In this document: positions 24,201 through 39,200 of the stretch, one piece after another
Position numbering within the stretch: the first letter of the stretch is position 1
How the letters are laid out: every line of letters starts with the position of its first letter
NCBI GenBank assembly: GCA_018389105.1
Contig: JACATO010000132.1
Coordinates: forward strand, 3,112,501 to 3,176,500
DNA: 64,000 nucleotides
From: Nautilus pompilius
Taxonomy: Eukaryota; Mollusca; Cephalopoda; Nautilida; Nautilidae
Reading direction: 5' to 3'
Notes under the pieces: model-generated
Database searches by the model: none
Seen by the model: only the letters and a program-made list of their open reading frames with translations
What the model was told of the DNA's origin: nothing
Translations under genes and position numbers: made by a program

Positions 24201-27200
24201 ACCACTGCCTCTCCCTTACTCATATACTAGGCAGATGCAGTTTCTGCAGCAGCATCAGACATTTTGCAGCAAGCTTTACAAAACAGTGGTCTTCCCAGTG
24301 TAACCATGGCAGGAGGAGAGCAGGGTTCAACATCAGTCACTACAACAACCCCAAGCCAGGCCATAACCATGACTGTCCATGATTCAGCAACAGGGGCAAC
24401 AAAAAAACACATCATTAGAAAGGTTTGTACATGCAAAAATCAAGTTGGTTGTTAGAACAGCACTTTCCTCTCTGGGTGATTTTCTTTTTATGCATAAATG
24501 TTTGTGATGGTCTTGCAATTCAGTCTGAATTTCTTTGTATGCCAAGTCTTTAAAATAAAAAAGATTTAGAAATGTTGATGGCAGCACTGTTGATAATGTG
24601 TGCATATCCAACATTCTCCCTAGATTAATTTTTTGTGTCTGACAAATGCAGCTCAGTACAGATACACAGATACCTGTTTGATTGGCCATGTCAACTTCAT
24701 GAGCTTTAAAAATATACTTTTATTTCTCTCAGTGATCATTAATTTGAAAATATTCATTTCACACATCTAAACTTGAATGATTTATTTCACTGATGTTCCA
24801 TTTTATTCTTGTATGGTCTTTATTGTTATTTTTTAAATGAAAGAGTTAACAAATTATGTAGCCAAACTATTTGTTCAGAGCTTTAAACACATTTTACCTT
24901 ATTTATCTGCCGCAGACCTTGGGCCTGCTGTCTCATATTGTTTTTTTTTAAACATTCTATAACAAAACCATAGGGTCTGAACTCACTTTACCCCTGTCAG
25001 CTGTCAGACTTCCAGTTTTGATAAGAAAGTGTTCTTTGTTGCTTTCACAGAAAGCAACATTTCAAGACTGCATTTATAATTTGTAGTGTTTGTATTTTTT
25101 AGGTAAATGGTGTACGATGGCATCAGTGTACATACTGTACAAAGGAATTTAAAAAGCCCAGTGATCTTGTTAGACACATTCGCATTCATACCCACGAGAA
25201 ACCATATAAGTGTAACCAGTGTTACCGTGCCTTCGCTGTGAAAAGTACTCTTACTGCTCACTTGAAAACACACACTGGAGTTAAAGACTATAAATGCCAT
25301 GTCTGCAGCAAAATGTTCTCCACACACGGAAGCTTAAAGGTCCATTTAAGGCTGCACACAGGTAAGAACTGTAACTAGGCTATCTGTTTCAAAAAGGTAC
25401 CTTCAATAAGTTGGCTCAGAGATTTATTGGACAGTCATCAGCTGAATGCAGCAATGAGAAAATGGTTATCTGTCATAACTATGAGTGAGGAGTGGCGGTG
25501 GTAATCAGCTAGGGAATATACACATTACAAGTGCAGTTTTCTTGCATTTTTCCTGCTTTTTACAGGTCGTTAAGTTTCTTATCTAAATAGTCATGAGGTT
25601 TGAAATGAAAGAAGAGCCATAAAAATGTTCTGGGTGCACCACTATAATCATCTTACTGAGTTTACTTTAGCAGCATCTCACTGCTATATCACCAGTCAAA
25701 ACTTTTGAGCAAGTAAGCTGTCATATTTCTTAAAACAGAGGTTAAAACATTTAGTTTACAGCCATTCTTATCTAAATAAAGTATGAATTTCTGTTTTATG
25801 GAAGTGGCTTTATTTAATTTCACTTGTACAAAGGGAAAATTACCAGAATTCAATCTCATACTGTGGTGAAACTGCTACTGTTTACTGTTTTTGTGTTGTG
25901 TAACAGTCTGCCGAGGCTGTCACCTTCTGGCTGAGCTGTACCATCTGTGCATGCATTTCTCTTTATGTTGATGTGCACCATGAATCCACATCTCATGAAG
26001 GTTTCAGAACTACTCAATTCAGAAAATTCTTGTTGCTTTTATTTTGTATGAGTTGTTATGATTTTGTGAGTTAAAAGCATTTTAAATAAATGGTCTAGGT
26101 GCCCATGTTCCTATGCTGGCCATGGTTGAGGACCTGAGTTGGAATCCTGGTCGGAACTAGCTGTTTGGTGTAGTTTTTTTGCTTTTCTTCACCAGCCAGT
26201 TATGTTGTTAGGGTTTTCCAGGTACATGTGGTGGAGGTAACTCTGGACCGCCTTATGCATTGACCAGCACTCAAAACCCCAACCACATCCACTTCACTTT
26301 TTACCCTTCTAGCTACATGTTGCAAGATATTCTTTGACTTCAAAAGTCATGACTGGTTGCCAAAGAGAAGAAAATAAACAGTTTCTTCAATTTTTTTTTT
26401 TTTTTTCTAAACAGGATTTGCTTGGGAATCAAGACTGGTAAACAGTATTTATTTTTTTCTTTTTTTATATTTTTATTTAGGTGCTAAACCATTTGAGTGT
26501 ACTCACTGTGATAAGAAATTTCGAACTTCTGCACATCAAAAGAGCCACAGTCTATCTCATTTCAAGGATTCTAGTCTGCCTCGAAAGCCCAGGAGAAATT
26601 TTCGGAGATCCTCTAAACCCGACATTCCACTTCCAGATATTCCACTTCAGGAACCAATACTCATAACCGATACAGGTATAGTACTCCATCGTTAGCCTGC
26701 TACTGACCATAACTTAGCTTACTCAGTATTTTCACGTCTCCCTCAGTCTGACAGGTAGTTGAAAGACTATGATATTGTATAATTAAAAAAATCAGAATAT
26801 TTACATGGACCAATCACAAAGTGTACATTTTCTTGTTTTGAAGAATTCTTTTATTTCTTTGAAAACTTTAGTTAAAAGAGGGTGAGTTTTACATGATTTA
26901 GACTAGTGTAGTTGCCTATTCTGGAACTTTCAACCTTTTGCCATTTTCAAATCAAATGTCTTTTATAATCTAGTCCAGGTCTGCCAGCAGGGAAATTTAA
27001 TGATTAGTTCTTAATGTATTTAAAAGACTGCTTTAATGTGATAAAAGAAGGGCTAGTAAAATATATTTAGTTCGCACAAAGCTCCTAAGGTATAAAATTA
27101 TTCTTAAGGTGGTTATATTAATTTTACAAATAGAAAAAAAAAATAATAATTTTTGACTGAAAGCAGTTTGGTCAAAGTTTTTTATTGCCATTTGGTATGC

Positions 27201-30200
27201 TAGTTTTTTTGTTTTTGTTAAATTGACAACGTAGAATTGCTGCAGAAATAAAACAGTTGGTTGGCTTTGTTGCTAATAGAGTCCTGTATTTTGTTTACCT
27301 GTCTGTTTCTCAGGTCTTATTCAGCAGCCTCCACGAAACAGTGAGTATAATCCCTACCTCAATGATGCTAACAGCACTGACCGTCCATATAAGTGTACAT
27401 ACTGCCAACGTGGATTTAAAAAGTCCAGTCATCTCAAGCAACACATCCGATCACATACAGGTGAGCAGTTAATGTTTTTTTTTCTTTGATGTACAAAGGT
27501 AAAGAATAACTTTTAGTAATATTTTTTGAATGATGATGATCTCCAGTAAAGAGTAATGATGCATCATTATTTATCTATATCTGGGTATGTAACAATGCAA
27601 AGTTCTGGCCCCATTTTTGGATCATCCTCTAGCATTGTGATGTAATGTTGCAGATTTTGTTCCAGGATGATGTATCGGTGACAAGCTCACAGGATTTGTT
27701 ATTAAAAATATAAAAGCAGCAATTATTGATTAGAGTTGTTATTTACTGAATAACAGTTTTTAATTTAAAAGAATACAAGGAAACAATAAATATATTTATG
27801 GCATTTGAGTATAAAATTTAACAAAAAGTCTAATCCCATTCAGTTGCCCTCTTTAGAAGAGTTTTGATGAAGTGATTGGTAAGGAATCGCTTTCTGGCAA
27901 TGATATGATGGGATTGGGTAGTCACTTGTCTTCCTCACCTCCTGTAAGCTCATGTTTTGTACCCAGGTGTTAATTTTGAAAGGCAGGCTATTGACCTGGC
28001 AGTGTTAGTCGCCTATGAAAAGCAAGCATCTTAACTACTCAGCCAGCCACTCCACTTCTTGGCAAAGCGACAAGATTTGAAACTGAAGTAAAAAGCTCAT
28101 TGTTAAACAAAGGCAACATTCAAATTAAAAGAACTGCATTTCTAGCTAGTAAATAACCTTATGGTTTTGTGAAATTATTAAGGTAAATAGATTTCCCACT
28201 GGTTTTTTAAAATGTCTTTGTGTGAAGTTTCACAGTAAACCTATGGTTTACATTATTTCTATATATGTTGTATGTTGTACAGGCAAGACAGCAACAAACA
28301 AAAATCACATCAGCACTGACTAAAACCTCCTCAAACTCTTGATCATTACTAACTCACTCCCATTACAGAACAAAATAAAACAGACCTGGTTTTTAAAATG
28401 GTTTGCTTAGGAGTACTGGTCAAATTTGTAGTGAAGGAAGAATTCCAGTATCAGTAGATATTTAGTTGTACTTTGTCTTTATAGAAAACAAAAACAACTG
28501 CACCAATGTTCTCAACCACTTTTGGATGGTTGTTTTAAAACTGAAAATACAAAATTATTGCAGAATTGTTTCCACACATTTCTTTAAGGATTTGTTTTAC
28601 TTACAAGAATTAGGAGTTTCTTTTTCTATTTAAAGATTAAGATTGAATTCTTGAGATAAATAGCATTTATTGTTGTAACTCAGTAGTGTAGAGAGCATAA
28701 GTTTTAACTTGGCATCAGGATCTTGGCCAGTTTTTGTGGATTTAAAATTATGTTCATATACTAAACCTCCCCCAACATCTCTAATTTAAATAAACAACAA
28801 ATCTATTCCACTTTCAGTTTTACTTATTTATTTTATTTTTTGTACATAATAATACGATTTTGGTTACTCCCTAATGATAACTGCATATAAATCAGTTCAG
28901 AGTTTGGTGTTTTTTAGCTTGAATTTCATCCTGGTTGACTGAACTTTGCTTCATTTGGATATTTCCAGCTTTGTTCATGGTTTTGATTTGAAAATGAAAA
29001 ACACCATTAGCCCTAACCTTTGTTTTATTCTCAGATTTGATGAATTTGTATTACTTATACCTAGCTTGGCATAAGAGTAGCCATTAAATTTCTTTTAAAC
29101 AAAGTTTTATTAATGGACTATGTAAAATCAAAAGTTACATTTTTTATTTCACTGTAGTTTTATTGTTACTTTGTAAATTTAAAATCTGTTTCTACTGGTT
29201 TTAGATTTAGCCATACACTAAACCAGAGAGTGAAAGCTATCTTTGTCTTACAGGAGAAAAGCCTTATAAATGTCTGCAGTGTATGCGTTCATTTGTCTCT
29301 AGTGGCGTGCTGAAATCTCACATCCGGACTCATACGGGTTTAAAGGCATACAAGTGCCCAATATGCCACAGAACTTTCACCACTAGTGGCAGCCTCAAAC
29401 GTCACATGTCTACACACACAGAGGTGCGCCCCTTCATGTGTCCCTACTGTCAGAAAACATTTAAAACTTCAGTCAACTGTAAGAAGCACATGAAAACTCA
29501 CAGGTTAGTAAGTGCACCTGCTTGTGAAGCAGAATGCAAGAAACTTAACTTTTATAAGATTTTAGCTGTATCAGCTGTCATTGTTTTGTGTGAAATTACA
29601 TAAAAAAACCTTTAGCATAATCTAATTTGGTCTGTAATGTAGACTTGAAGTTGTTTTAATACTACTATAACTGCTGACTGTTCTATGCCCTTTCATTTTG
29701 TTGCTACTAGTTTTTGTGGTTACTTTTACTTGCCATAATGTTTGTTGTTTAATTCTGGACATCAACCACTTGTAGAATCTGTAAAAAAAAAAATGTTATA
29801 AAATGTAGATTTGACTTTTAAAAATATATTGTTTTATTTAAAGATGCAAAATTTTGTTTGAACTTAGAAATTTTGGATTATCTTAAATTTTTTAATTATT
29901 ATTATTATTATTATTTTTAATTAATAAGTAGTCTTCTGGTAGGAAATATTCTGCATCTGTTGTGTGTTTGTGTGTTAATTTAAGCAATGTTCTCATCCAG
30001 GCACGAACTTGCTATGCAAGCAGTACAGCAGCAGCAGCAGGAGCAAGCCAATGATGGGGCACCACTGACCGACCACTGTTCAGACACTGACATCACCCAG
30101 GCAGATGGAGTGGGTCTTACTCAGGGACAGGCTGCAGATTTGGCCAGCATATCACAGCAAGATCATCTGAGCCATGTAGCTTCACAAGATTTAAGTCAGT

Positions 30201-33200
30201 CTGCAGGAGTGCTCAGTCAAGCCACCATACAGGACGCACTCAACACAACTGCACTAGACCAGCAGCTACAGCAAACGCTTAGCCAGCAGGTGGGTAGTCT
30301 CTTCACCTACAATAAACTAAAAAAGTCATGGCTTGTGCTGGAAACTCTGGTCTAAACGTGAAAAAAATTATGACTTAGCATTGATATAGTCTGTAGCTTA
30401 GTTTAAAAGACATATCAAAGGCAGCTATTTGTTTTGTAAAACTTTTACCATCAAATGTTAACTTTACTTAGAATGCTTACATCTTAATTTTGTGGTATCT
30501 TAATACTTTAATTCAATTTTTAATTAACAGTGATGATCAGTAAAGATATTTAAAAAGGAAAATGAACAGAAGATGCTTATTGTCTTTATTGAAGAAACAT
30601 TCAGTGGTACACATCCATTGGAATAAAATGTATAAAATGCTTTAATATATTACTAGGGGCATTCAGATGAAACCTGACTGAAATATTATTGTCGCAATGG
30701 TATCTGGCCTGGTTTCATTTGAACGTTCTTAGTATTTACTTTATTATTATATTTTTATATACTTTACAGATTGTAGATATCATTTGTTATTTTTTATTAA
30801 CTGTAAAATCTTTTGTGTTTAAGATCTTCATAAAATTTTAACTTTGGAATACATAAACTAGTAATCAATCACCTTTGAATTAATGTGCTGTATATAAAAA
30901 AATTTGAAGTGAAAAAAGAAACTTTTTCCTATTGTTGTATTGATGGGAACAATTGAAATCATGTAGTGTTAACACAAATGATTACAGGGATATTGTGCAT
31001 ACTGTTTTCTTTGTTTATATTTATCATGTCAATATTATTAGGTATTTGGGCAACAGACGACACTAGGACAAAGTTTATTGGGTGGTCAACAGAACTTTGC
31101 TCAGATTGGTGCATTCAGCAACAGCCAGTTTTCTATGTCGGTGAGTTACCACCATTCTGTTGTTACTTTACTAATTTTTCTGCTGTGCTATTGATTTGAA
31201 TACGTTGCAGCCTTCGTAATTGCTAAAACTTGTTATACTTAGTAAGCATTGATTTTCTGTGGGAGAAAACATTAAATAAAATCAACATTTAAACAGTTTC
31301 TCTCTTATTTATTATTTAAACAGTTGTTTGCTCTCTTATCTGAAAGAAAATTTGAAAATAAAATAATCCAGATTTTCTTTTCAGTCAACTATTTCTTTGT
31401 AAAAGAACACATGCTTAATAATCATTAACTTGGTCTTGTTTTATATGTACAAAAAATCTTAACAACAAAATGTGAAAAAAACCCCAAACCCATAAGTTAC
31501 ATTATTTTTTTTCAATTACTGTGGGCTCAAAGTAAAAGAAGATAATTCTAAAAACTTCTGTCTTGATAGACTTTAGTATACCAGAGCATTTGTATTTGAA
31601 GTCACTTAACTATATTATCTAAAAGAACAACAAGAAAAATGTTCACATTTAACCTACAAAGTATACTATAAATGCTGTCATGTCTACAGTGAAGGTAATT
31701 AACGCCATGTCATATCTTGAATTATCTCATCAGCAGTTATTAAACCTCCCTGCTTCCTTCTTTGACATCAATGTGAGTGCTTTAGCTGTGTGGTTTGCTT
31801 CAAGTGAAGTCAGAAAACAGACAGATGGAGAGAGAGAGAATTATATATAATAAATATTTTTTAACAGACTCAACAGTTGACAAATGCTATTGATGTTGGA
31901 TCCTTAAATTCTTCCTTCACTACAAACTTGACCAGTACTCCTATGCAAACCATTTTACAAACCAGGTCTGTATGTTTTATTTTATTCTGTTATGGGAATC
32001 AATCAGTACTAACTAGGGTTTGACTTTTGAAGGGTATCAGCAGCTAGACAATGTCACTGCCTTCTCTGTGTGGGATTTTTTCTTGTCTCTGTGATTTGAA
32101 GAGAGGGGCAAAGTTTTTTATTGTTCAGCCTGCTATTGTAAAAGGCTTTGGGTAGGAGGATATGCCTTGGTGGCTTATTGAAAGCCATGCAGGGATGCAG
32201 TTTTCTTAGGTACTGCTAAAAAAAGAAACAGATCATTAGGACAAAACTTGTTTTATCTCACTGAGAATCTAAAAATATTTTTTTCAGGTCTGTAGAATGT
32301 GATTTGGGTATGAACCTTACTGCACTTGAAACAACACTGTGTGATATGAAGAAAATAGAAAAGTCTTTGATTTTATTTTGACCAAACAAATTGAGGCTGT
32401 TCAGTCCTTGAGATCATTAACATTATCAAAACAACTCTAATCACAACCAAAACAATTAATATTGCTTTTAAAATTAAAATGGCAACTAAAAAGAAATATG
32501 AATATTGGATGTACTTGTAATGTCATTTTCAATTGCATTTGAGCTTTTTAAATAATATAATTTATTTTATTTATTTATTCTCTGTAAAATTATTGCAGTC
32601 TTTTTAAAAAAAAAACAGTGATTAAAAAAATTATTGAAACAGAATTAATAAATTAAATAGAATACTAATTTGTGTTCATTTGTTGAAATGCAAAATCTGC
32701 ATGAATCATATCAATAACTTAAAATCAAGTGGATTAGAAGTGAGACTGTAATGAATTTTGTGTTTTACATAAAATCTACTGAATTTTTTCCAGAATTTAG
32801 TCGTCCTCTGATAAAGTAGGTCTAGTAGTTACTTTATATCAGTTCTGAGTAACACTTATAATCTTACTAGCAACAGAAGTTTGCTTTGTCAAAAGAAACA
32901 AATAAACATTTAATTTTTGCATTCTGAGTTGAAAAAGAAAAATTGTTTAATCTCTTGTTACTTACAATATTTTTTTCATTTAAAGGAGTGGTGGTTTATT
33001 AATAGAAAGTTAGGAAATATAAACTAGGAATATTATTCAAAAGAGTTCTGTAAATTGAACTTGTTTTACTAATTCTCTTGCATTTTTTTCTTATTTGATG
33101 TTAGCAATCTTTTTACTAATAAAATGAACATTTTTAATCAATTGACTTGTTTGTTTTGTATTTTTGTTGCAGAGAACCACAGTTAACACCTGCTCAGCAA

Positions 33201-36200
33201 CAGCGACAAGCTACTATTCAGAGAGAGGTAGAAGAAGGAAAAAGGTCCTACAAATGTATTTATTGTGGAAAGGGTTTTAAGAAATCTAGTCATCTGAAGC
33301 AGCACATTCGGTCTCATACAGGTGTGTTGCTGAATTCTGATGTACACTTGTATCTCACGATTTTGAGAAGAGTCATTGTGAAAGGGAATTTCACTGATGT
33401 TTTATTTTTGTGTTTAGTGATAAGTTCAGTCTGGTCTAAAGCCTGCTAGGATTTAGTGGACAGTGGTTGGTTTAATTCTGTTTTGATTTATTGCTAACTT
33501 TTGCTTGTTTAGCATTGGGTGAGTTAAACCTTTTCTAGGTTCATGCAACCTGCCTGCACTGATATAAGTAATTTTCATTGTAAATAATATATTCATTCAC
33601 AAACATGCTCTTTCTTTAAGTATGCGCTAATTGATGTGCAGTCTTTATTTTAGAACAGTTAATAACAAAGAGAAAATCATGGGCATCCAGGGGCACAGTG
33701 GTTAAGCTACTGGACTGCCAAGGTTGAGGGCCTGAGTTTGATCCCAGGTCAGGGTCAACTTGGTTTGGCATATCAACCTGGCATGATTTCTTCTCACTCT
33801 TCTTCAGTAGCCAGTCGTGTTGGCTTCCTTCGGGTACTCCGGTTTTTTTCTGCATTTAAAAATGAAGAGTTATAGTAGGGATTTCCCTACCAGAGTAGGC
33901 AGTGCCTGACCCTCATGGCACAGGATAACACTCCCTCACCGGGGTAGTCTCCCTTGTAAACTGGTGAACGGGGGAAAAAAAATCAAAAAAGGGAACTACA
34001 TAAAAACAAAATTATTTTTAAGCTTTTTAAAATTGTTTTACACAGGTGAAAAACCATACAAATGCTTACAGTGCGGTCGGATGTTTGTGTCTACAGGTGT
34101 TCTTAAAGCTCATTTAAAGACTCATAGCGGGGTGAAGGACTACAAATGTCATGTGTGCCATGCCACATTTACCACCAATGGCTCCTTGACTCGTCACATG
34201 ATGATACACAGCAGCATCCGACCCTTTAAATGTCCCTACTGCATAGAATCATTCCGTACAGTATTGCATTGGAAGCGACACATGAGGATGCACAAAGAGG
34301 AAGAGAGTGGTAAAAATTGAATTTTTTAAAATCTTTTTTTTTTCTTTTCAATTTAAATAAACTCAGTTAAATTGCTGAAGGAGAGAGCAGCTTATGAAGA
34401 AAATATATTATGGTCCAGGGACCCATAATGTGGAGAGGCTGCATGCTGAATATTTTTCATGTTGTAACTTCAGCAATACACAAATTTATAGGAGAACCCC
34501 TGGACAGACTCTTTGATGGCCTTTTGGACTTCCTACAGTAGAAAGATTTTAAAAATTATTGAGGTATTTACTATAGAAATTGAATGGTTTATAAGGAATA
34601 CGTGAAACTCTTCTTAGAACTTGTTTCTTTGAGTGAAATTACTTTTAACAGTATTAATATTCTCAGTATTTATTAATGCTGAAAATAACTTGATAGCTAA
34701 CAGCTGAGAGATACACCAGACTTTTCTGGCTCTCTCTCTCAAACTAAAGGTGATAATAGGGATGGTTTAATTTATTTGTAGGCATGCAAATATTAATGAG
34801 AAATTTCAATTGAGAAAATTATTTTATTTATTTATTTTTAAAATCTGTCAGAAAATGAGGATGAAATGGTGCAGACTCCGAAGCGGACCAGAACTGCAGT
34901 TATCCAGATCACAGAGGAACAAGCTGCTGAGTTATCTAAAACAGACCCTGATGAAGAGATGACTATTTCTGAGAAGATCCTCATAGAATCAGCATCAGAA
35001 AAAGATCGGATTAGTGAAATAAAGGTTAGTAGACAAAGATTAAATTAAGTTAACTTGATGATGACTGTACTGTATACTTATTTGTCTTTGTGATTTTGAG
35101 GTTGGCAGATGGGTGAAAACTTAAGTTATTCTTCTGCTAGGGAATGTTGAGCAAAATGAAAGTTAGGGAAATACATCTAAAGAATACACCATTCTCAGTA
35201 AGTTACAGATAAAAGTCCTTTTTTTTTCTTTTTTTGCTTCATATTTTCTAATTTTTTTAAGTAATTCAAAATATGATAATATCTATTTAATGACATTAAC
35301 AGTCATTTCATACAAGCTTTTTATAACTATCTTGGAATTTTGGAGTACAATCTAACAAAATTCCTGCAGTAATCTCTGTTGTACAAGAATAACACATCTG
35401 CTATGTGACTAAGAATGGAAATAAAAAGCAGCTAGTATTTCACTGTAGCAGAATGGTGTATTCGTTTTTTTATGCTTGACCTTGTTACAGATTCTTTCTT
35501 GATTCTTCTTCAGCAATCACTTGTTTCTTTTTCAGGACAAATGCACTGAATTGGAGAAGCTTCCCAAGCATCAACACCACTGTCCACAGTGTCCAAAAAC
35601 TTTTAAAAAACCCAGTGATCTTGTTCGCCATATCCGTATACATACTGGAGAAAAGCCTTTTGCCTGTGATCTTTGCCAAAGATCTTTCACTGTCAAGTCT
35701 ACGCTAGACAGCCACATGAAAACACATGGTTCAGGTAGTAGCATTTCATTGAACTGACTTATTTTGAAGGCGGTGTTTTTCTGTAAAACTGTAAAAGAAA
35801 GCTTTTGAAATATTCTGTTGGTAGTTATTTTTTTTTTTTTTGTTTTTTTTTTAGATTGGCAACTTCTTTGAAAAAAAATAATCACTTTGTAAATAATATA
35901 TTTTAAAATATTTTGTTTTGCCTTTAGAATTTGTTTGGCACACATGCATTTTATTCAGTTACGATGTTGCTATAATATATCACCAACAAGATAACTGAGA
36001 CAGAGATGCCAACCATTCTGATTTTTAACCCCAGATTATGCCATTACAATCATACCCTTTAAATTCATATCTTTCCTCATATTGCAGGTTTGATATAAAA
36101 TGATGTGGTAAATTTGTTATGGGGATGAAATGAAACAGTAACAATGCTGAAATTGTAGCCTTTTAGACTTCTGTGCTTCTGCAACCATAGTCAAGTGCTT

Positions 36201-39200
36201 TTGTAACACTGATTTCTGATTGGCCAATGTTTTAAATATCAGTCAATCAGATTGATTGGTAGCCCATTCAAAAATGTTGTGATCACTATATTTGTGTACT
36301 TTCATGAGGAAAATGTCAAAAACAAACCCATCTTGCCAACAATGCATATCCAAAAACAGCACAGGTTTTGCAGAAATGTAAATCTTTAATATACAGCAGT
36401 GTGCAAAAGTCTTGCATAAAAATTACTAGACTTAGAAAATGGGTTCTCATTTTGTAGAAATTAGTAACTATTGTATGTGTTCTATTTTAATTGAAAGGTA
36501 TCAGTGTCTTTAAACAATTTATAGCACTAAGATCCATTTTGTAATTGCACAGTCAAAATTTAAATATTAATAAAATAATTTGCATGAAATTGGCATGTGC
36601 AAAAGTGTTGCATAAACTACAAAAAATTAGAATATATATTTTGTGCTATAATATTTTGGGATATTAGAATATAAATATGAAAAACTGTCATTTTCCACTA
36701 TTCTGATTAATTTTTGTTCAATATAGTGATGCTGAGAGCCCAATATTTGATCCCCGAACAGTGGGCCACAATCGTTTGCATGAAAGAAGATGGTGAAATT
36801 GAGTGGCTCATTGTGGATCGTATCGATTGCAATCAGTCAATGATATCTTGCACCCTGAAACATTGGAAAGCTGATGAGAGCCTAATTTCGAAACGCAGAG
36901 CTGGCCGACAATGGAAAACGATGGCTCGACAGGATCATCTGATCGCCTGCATGTTGAACTCTGGCTGATTCCACACTTCCACCGACATCCAGACTGTCTT
37001 GTCAAGGTACCATGGGATCCAGTTGGCCTGTGCACCATCAGATGGTGCTTGATCCACATGGGACTGTTCGGGCTATCGGCACAGAAGAAGCAGTTCATCA
37101 GTCTGGACATTTGTTGAAAGTGACTGCAGTGGGCTCGTGACCATCTCCACTGAACCGTGGCCAAGTGGTCCCAAATGTTGTTTTCCGATGAAAGCAAATT
37201 TGTGAGGGTCCACTTGGCAGGTCAGGTGTACATCCGGCGATCGGTGTCCAAGAAATACCATCCTAGTTGCACTCGACTGACTCTGCAGGCAGGGGGAGAT
37301 TTGGCAATGGTTTGGGGCTGTTTTCAATTGTCTGGTGTCGGTCTGTTGCATCACGTGGAGGATTGAATGAATGCTCATTACTATGCTAAAATTGTCTCGG
37401 ACTTTGTCGAACCGTATATGTGTGACCACATGCCCCTGACGGCCATCTATCAGCAGGACAACGCCCCCATCCACACAGCTAGGAGTGTCAAGGCCTTGAT
37501 GGTGGAGTTGCAAATCCCCCTCTTCGACTGGCCGGCTCAAAGCCCGGATCTCAATCCCATCGAAAACATTTGGCACTTGATTAAACACAGCGTTAGTGCC
37601 TAAAAACCGAAAAATAAAATCGATTTGAAACGGAAAATCAAGGAAGCTTGGTCAGAGTTCAGTAGTGACAATTGTCAGCGTTTGGTAGCCAACATGCCTC
37701 GTCGTTGTGAACAAGTTATCAAGAATTTCGGATATTCTACTCATTATTGATAGATCTGATCACTTTCTGCATAATTGGAATTGAATCTGAATTGATTAGA
37801 TGTCTGTCTAGATTTTATGCAACACTTTTGCAAACATTGATTTGATGCAAATGATTTTCTAAAAATTATAACTTTTCATTCAATGAAACAGTATGCTTGA
37901 TATTATTGGATTAGATGCACAACAGTAATATAGAAATATTTTAATGAACAAAACTTGATAACAACTGCTTTCGACAAAATGCGAGCTAATTTACAGGAAA
38001 AATAATTTTTATGCAAGACTTTTGCACACCACTGTACTGCTGACTGTATGTGCACTAAATTGTCTAAAATTAGTGAAAACCATCAATTATGTAAGCCTTG
38101 GTTTGCAGTTTTCAATTGATGGGACTGTCAACTGCAGAAACACGTTGCTACAACAAAAAATACACAAAGATTGTGCACAGCTCACATCTTCAAAAAAAAA
38201 TTTTTTTTTTTCAAGACAAGAAGGAGACTGGTTTGGATTTGGTAGCAGAGGCAGAGGTCATGTTTGCCTATTTTGTCATTGATCATAATTTACCAGATTC
38301 ATCCAATGATCTGTATTCACAAACTACATCAAAGTATATCAGCAGTAGAACTAAAAAACATGGCAGGCTTAAACAGTCTAGCAGAAAAAATAGTCCATTT
38401 TATATGATATAGGAGGTTCTCGGTTGTACTTGACTCAATACATTGACTGTGATGCTATCAGTGCTAGACAGTAAGGTAACTTCAATTAGGGAGAGGAAGA
38501 GAAATGTTATTGGACATTTGTAAGTCTTTTGGATGTGACAGTTCAGCTGTTATGGTGGGCAAGATTAAGCTTTTTAAGAAAGAATCATGGTGTACATGTA
38601 CAAGGATGTTTGTCATTTAATGCAATTAGTTTCACACAATGGAGCAAAGAGATTCCATTGCAATATGAATTTTATATAGATTGTTAGTTTTATCTTGACA
38701 AGAGTTCAAAACGACAGTATGAGCTAAAATCATTTCAGCAGAACTGTGGACTCAAAGTGAAAAGGTAATAAAATGTGGCTATTACTTGGCTTTCAATAGA
38801 GAAATATAACAAGAGATTGTTAAAAATACAGATGCCAGTGAATGAATAGTTTAATACAAACAGACTCAAAGTGTCAGTCCCAGAGAAAAGCATTTCTCTC
38901 TCTCTCGTTCTATCAAATCTACAACAAGAAAGGAAATTCTTTTTTCCTTCAAATTCTGCTTCTTCCAAGAAAGTGTCAGAGTAAATTACATTATAGCCCT
39001 CCCCTTCCCAGAAACAAAACATGAAAAAAGTTAGTGGTACCAGGACACAAGGTTAGACTTCAGAAATCTATTAACAAAATTTTGTTTGTTGTTTTTAGTT
39101 AACACTTTGCAGTTTTCACTAAGGCAAACCTAGCTTTACAATGAGGGGCCCCTGTAATATATGAAATATGGAGAATATTATTGGAGGGAGTATTGACTGA

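Larger units (their letters stand above)
30290..33172 (+). other. introns 14-16
   Basis: Apart from exons 15 and 16 this stretch is AT-rich intron. I see no gene, transposase or tRNA-like sequence in it. Confidence 0.5.

Noticed and set aside
34380-34560. [16 protein letters not shown] translation in intron 18
   Set aside because: It is only a faint echo of the VMVWGC block of Tc1/mariner transposases, with no supporting second block.
37073-37588. Minus-strand open frame of 171 codons
   Set aside because: It is antisense to the Tc1 transposase, whose DDE blocks are clear on the plus strand.
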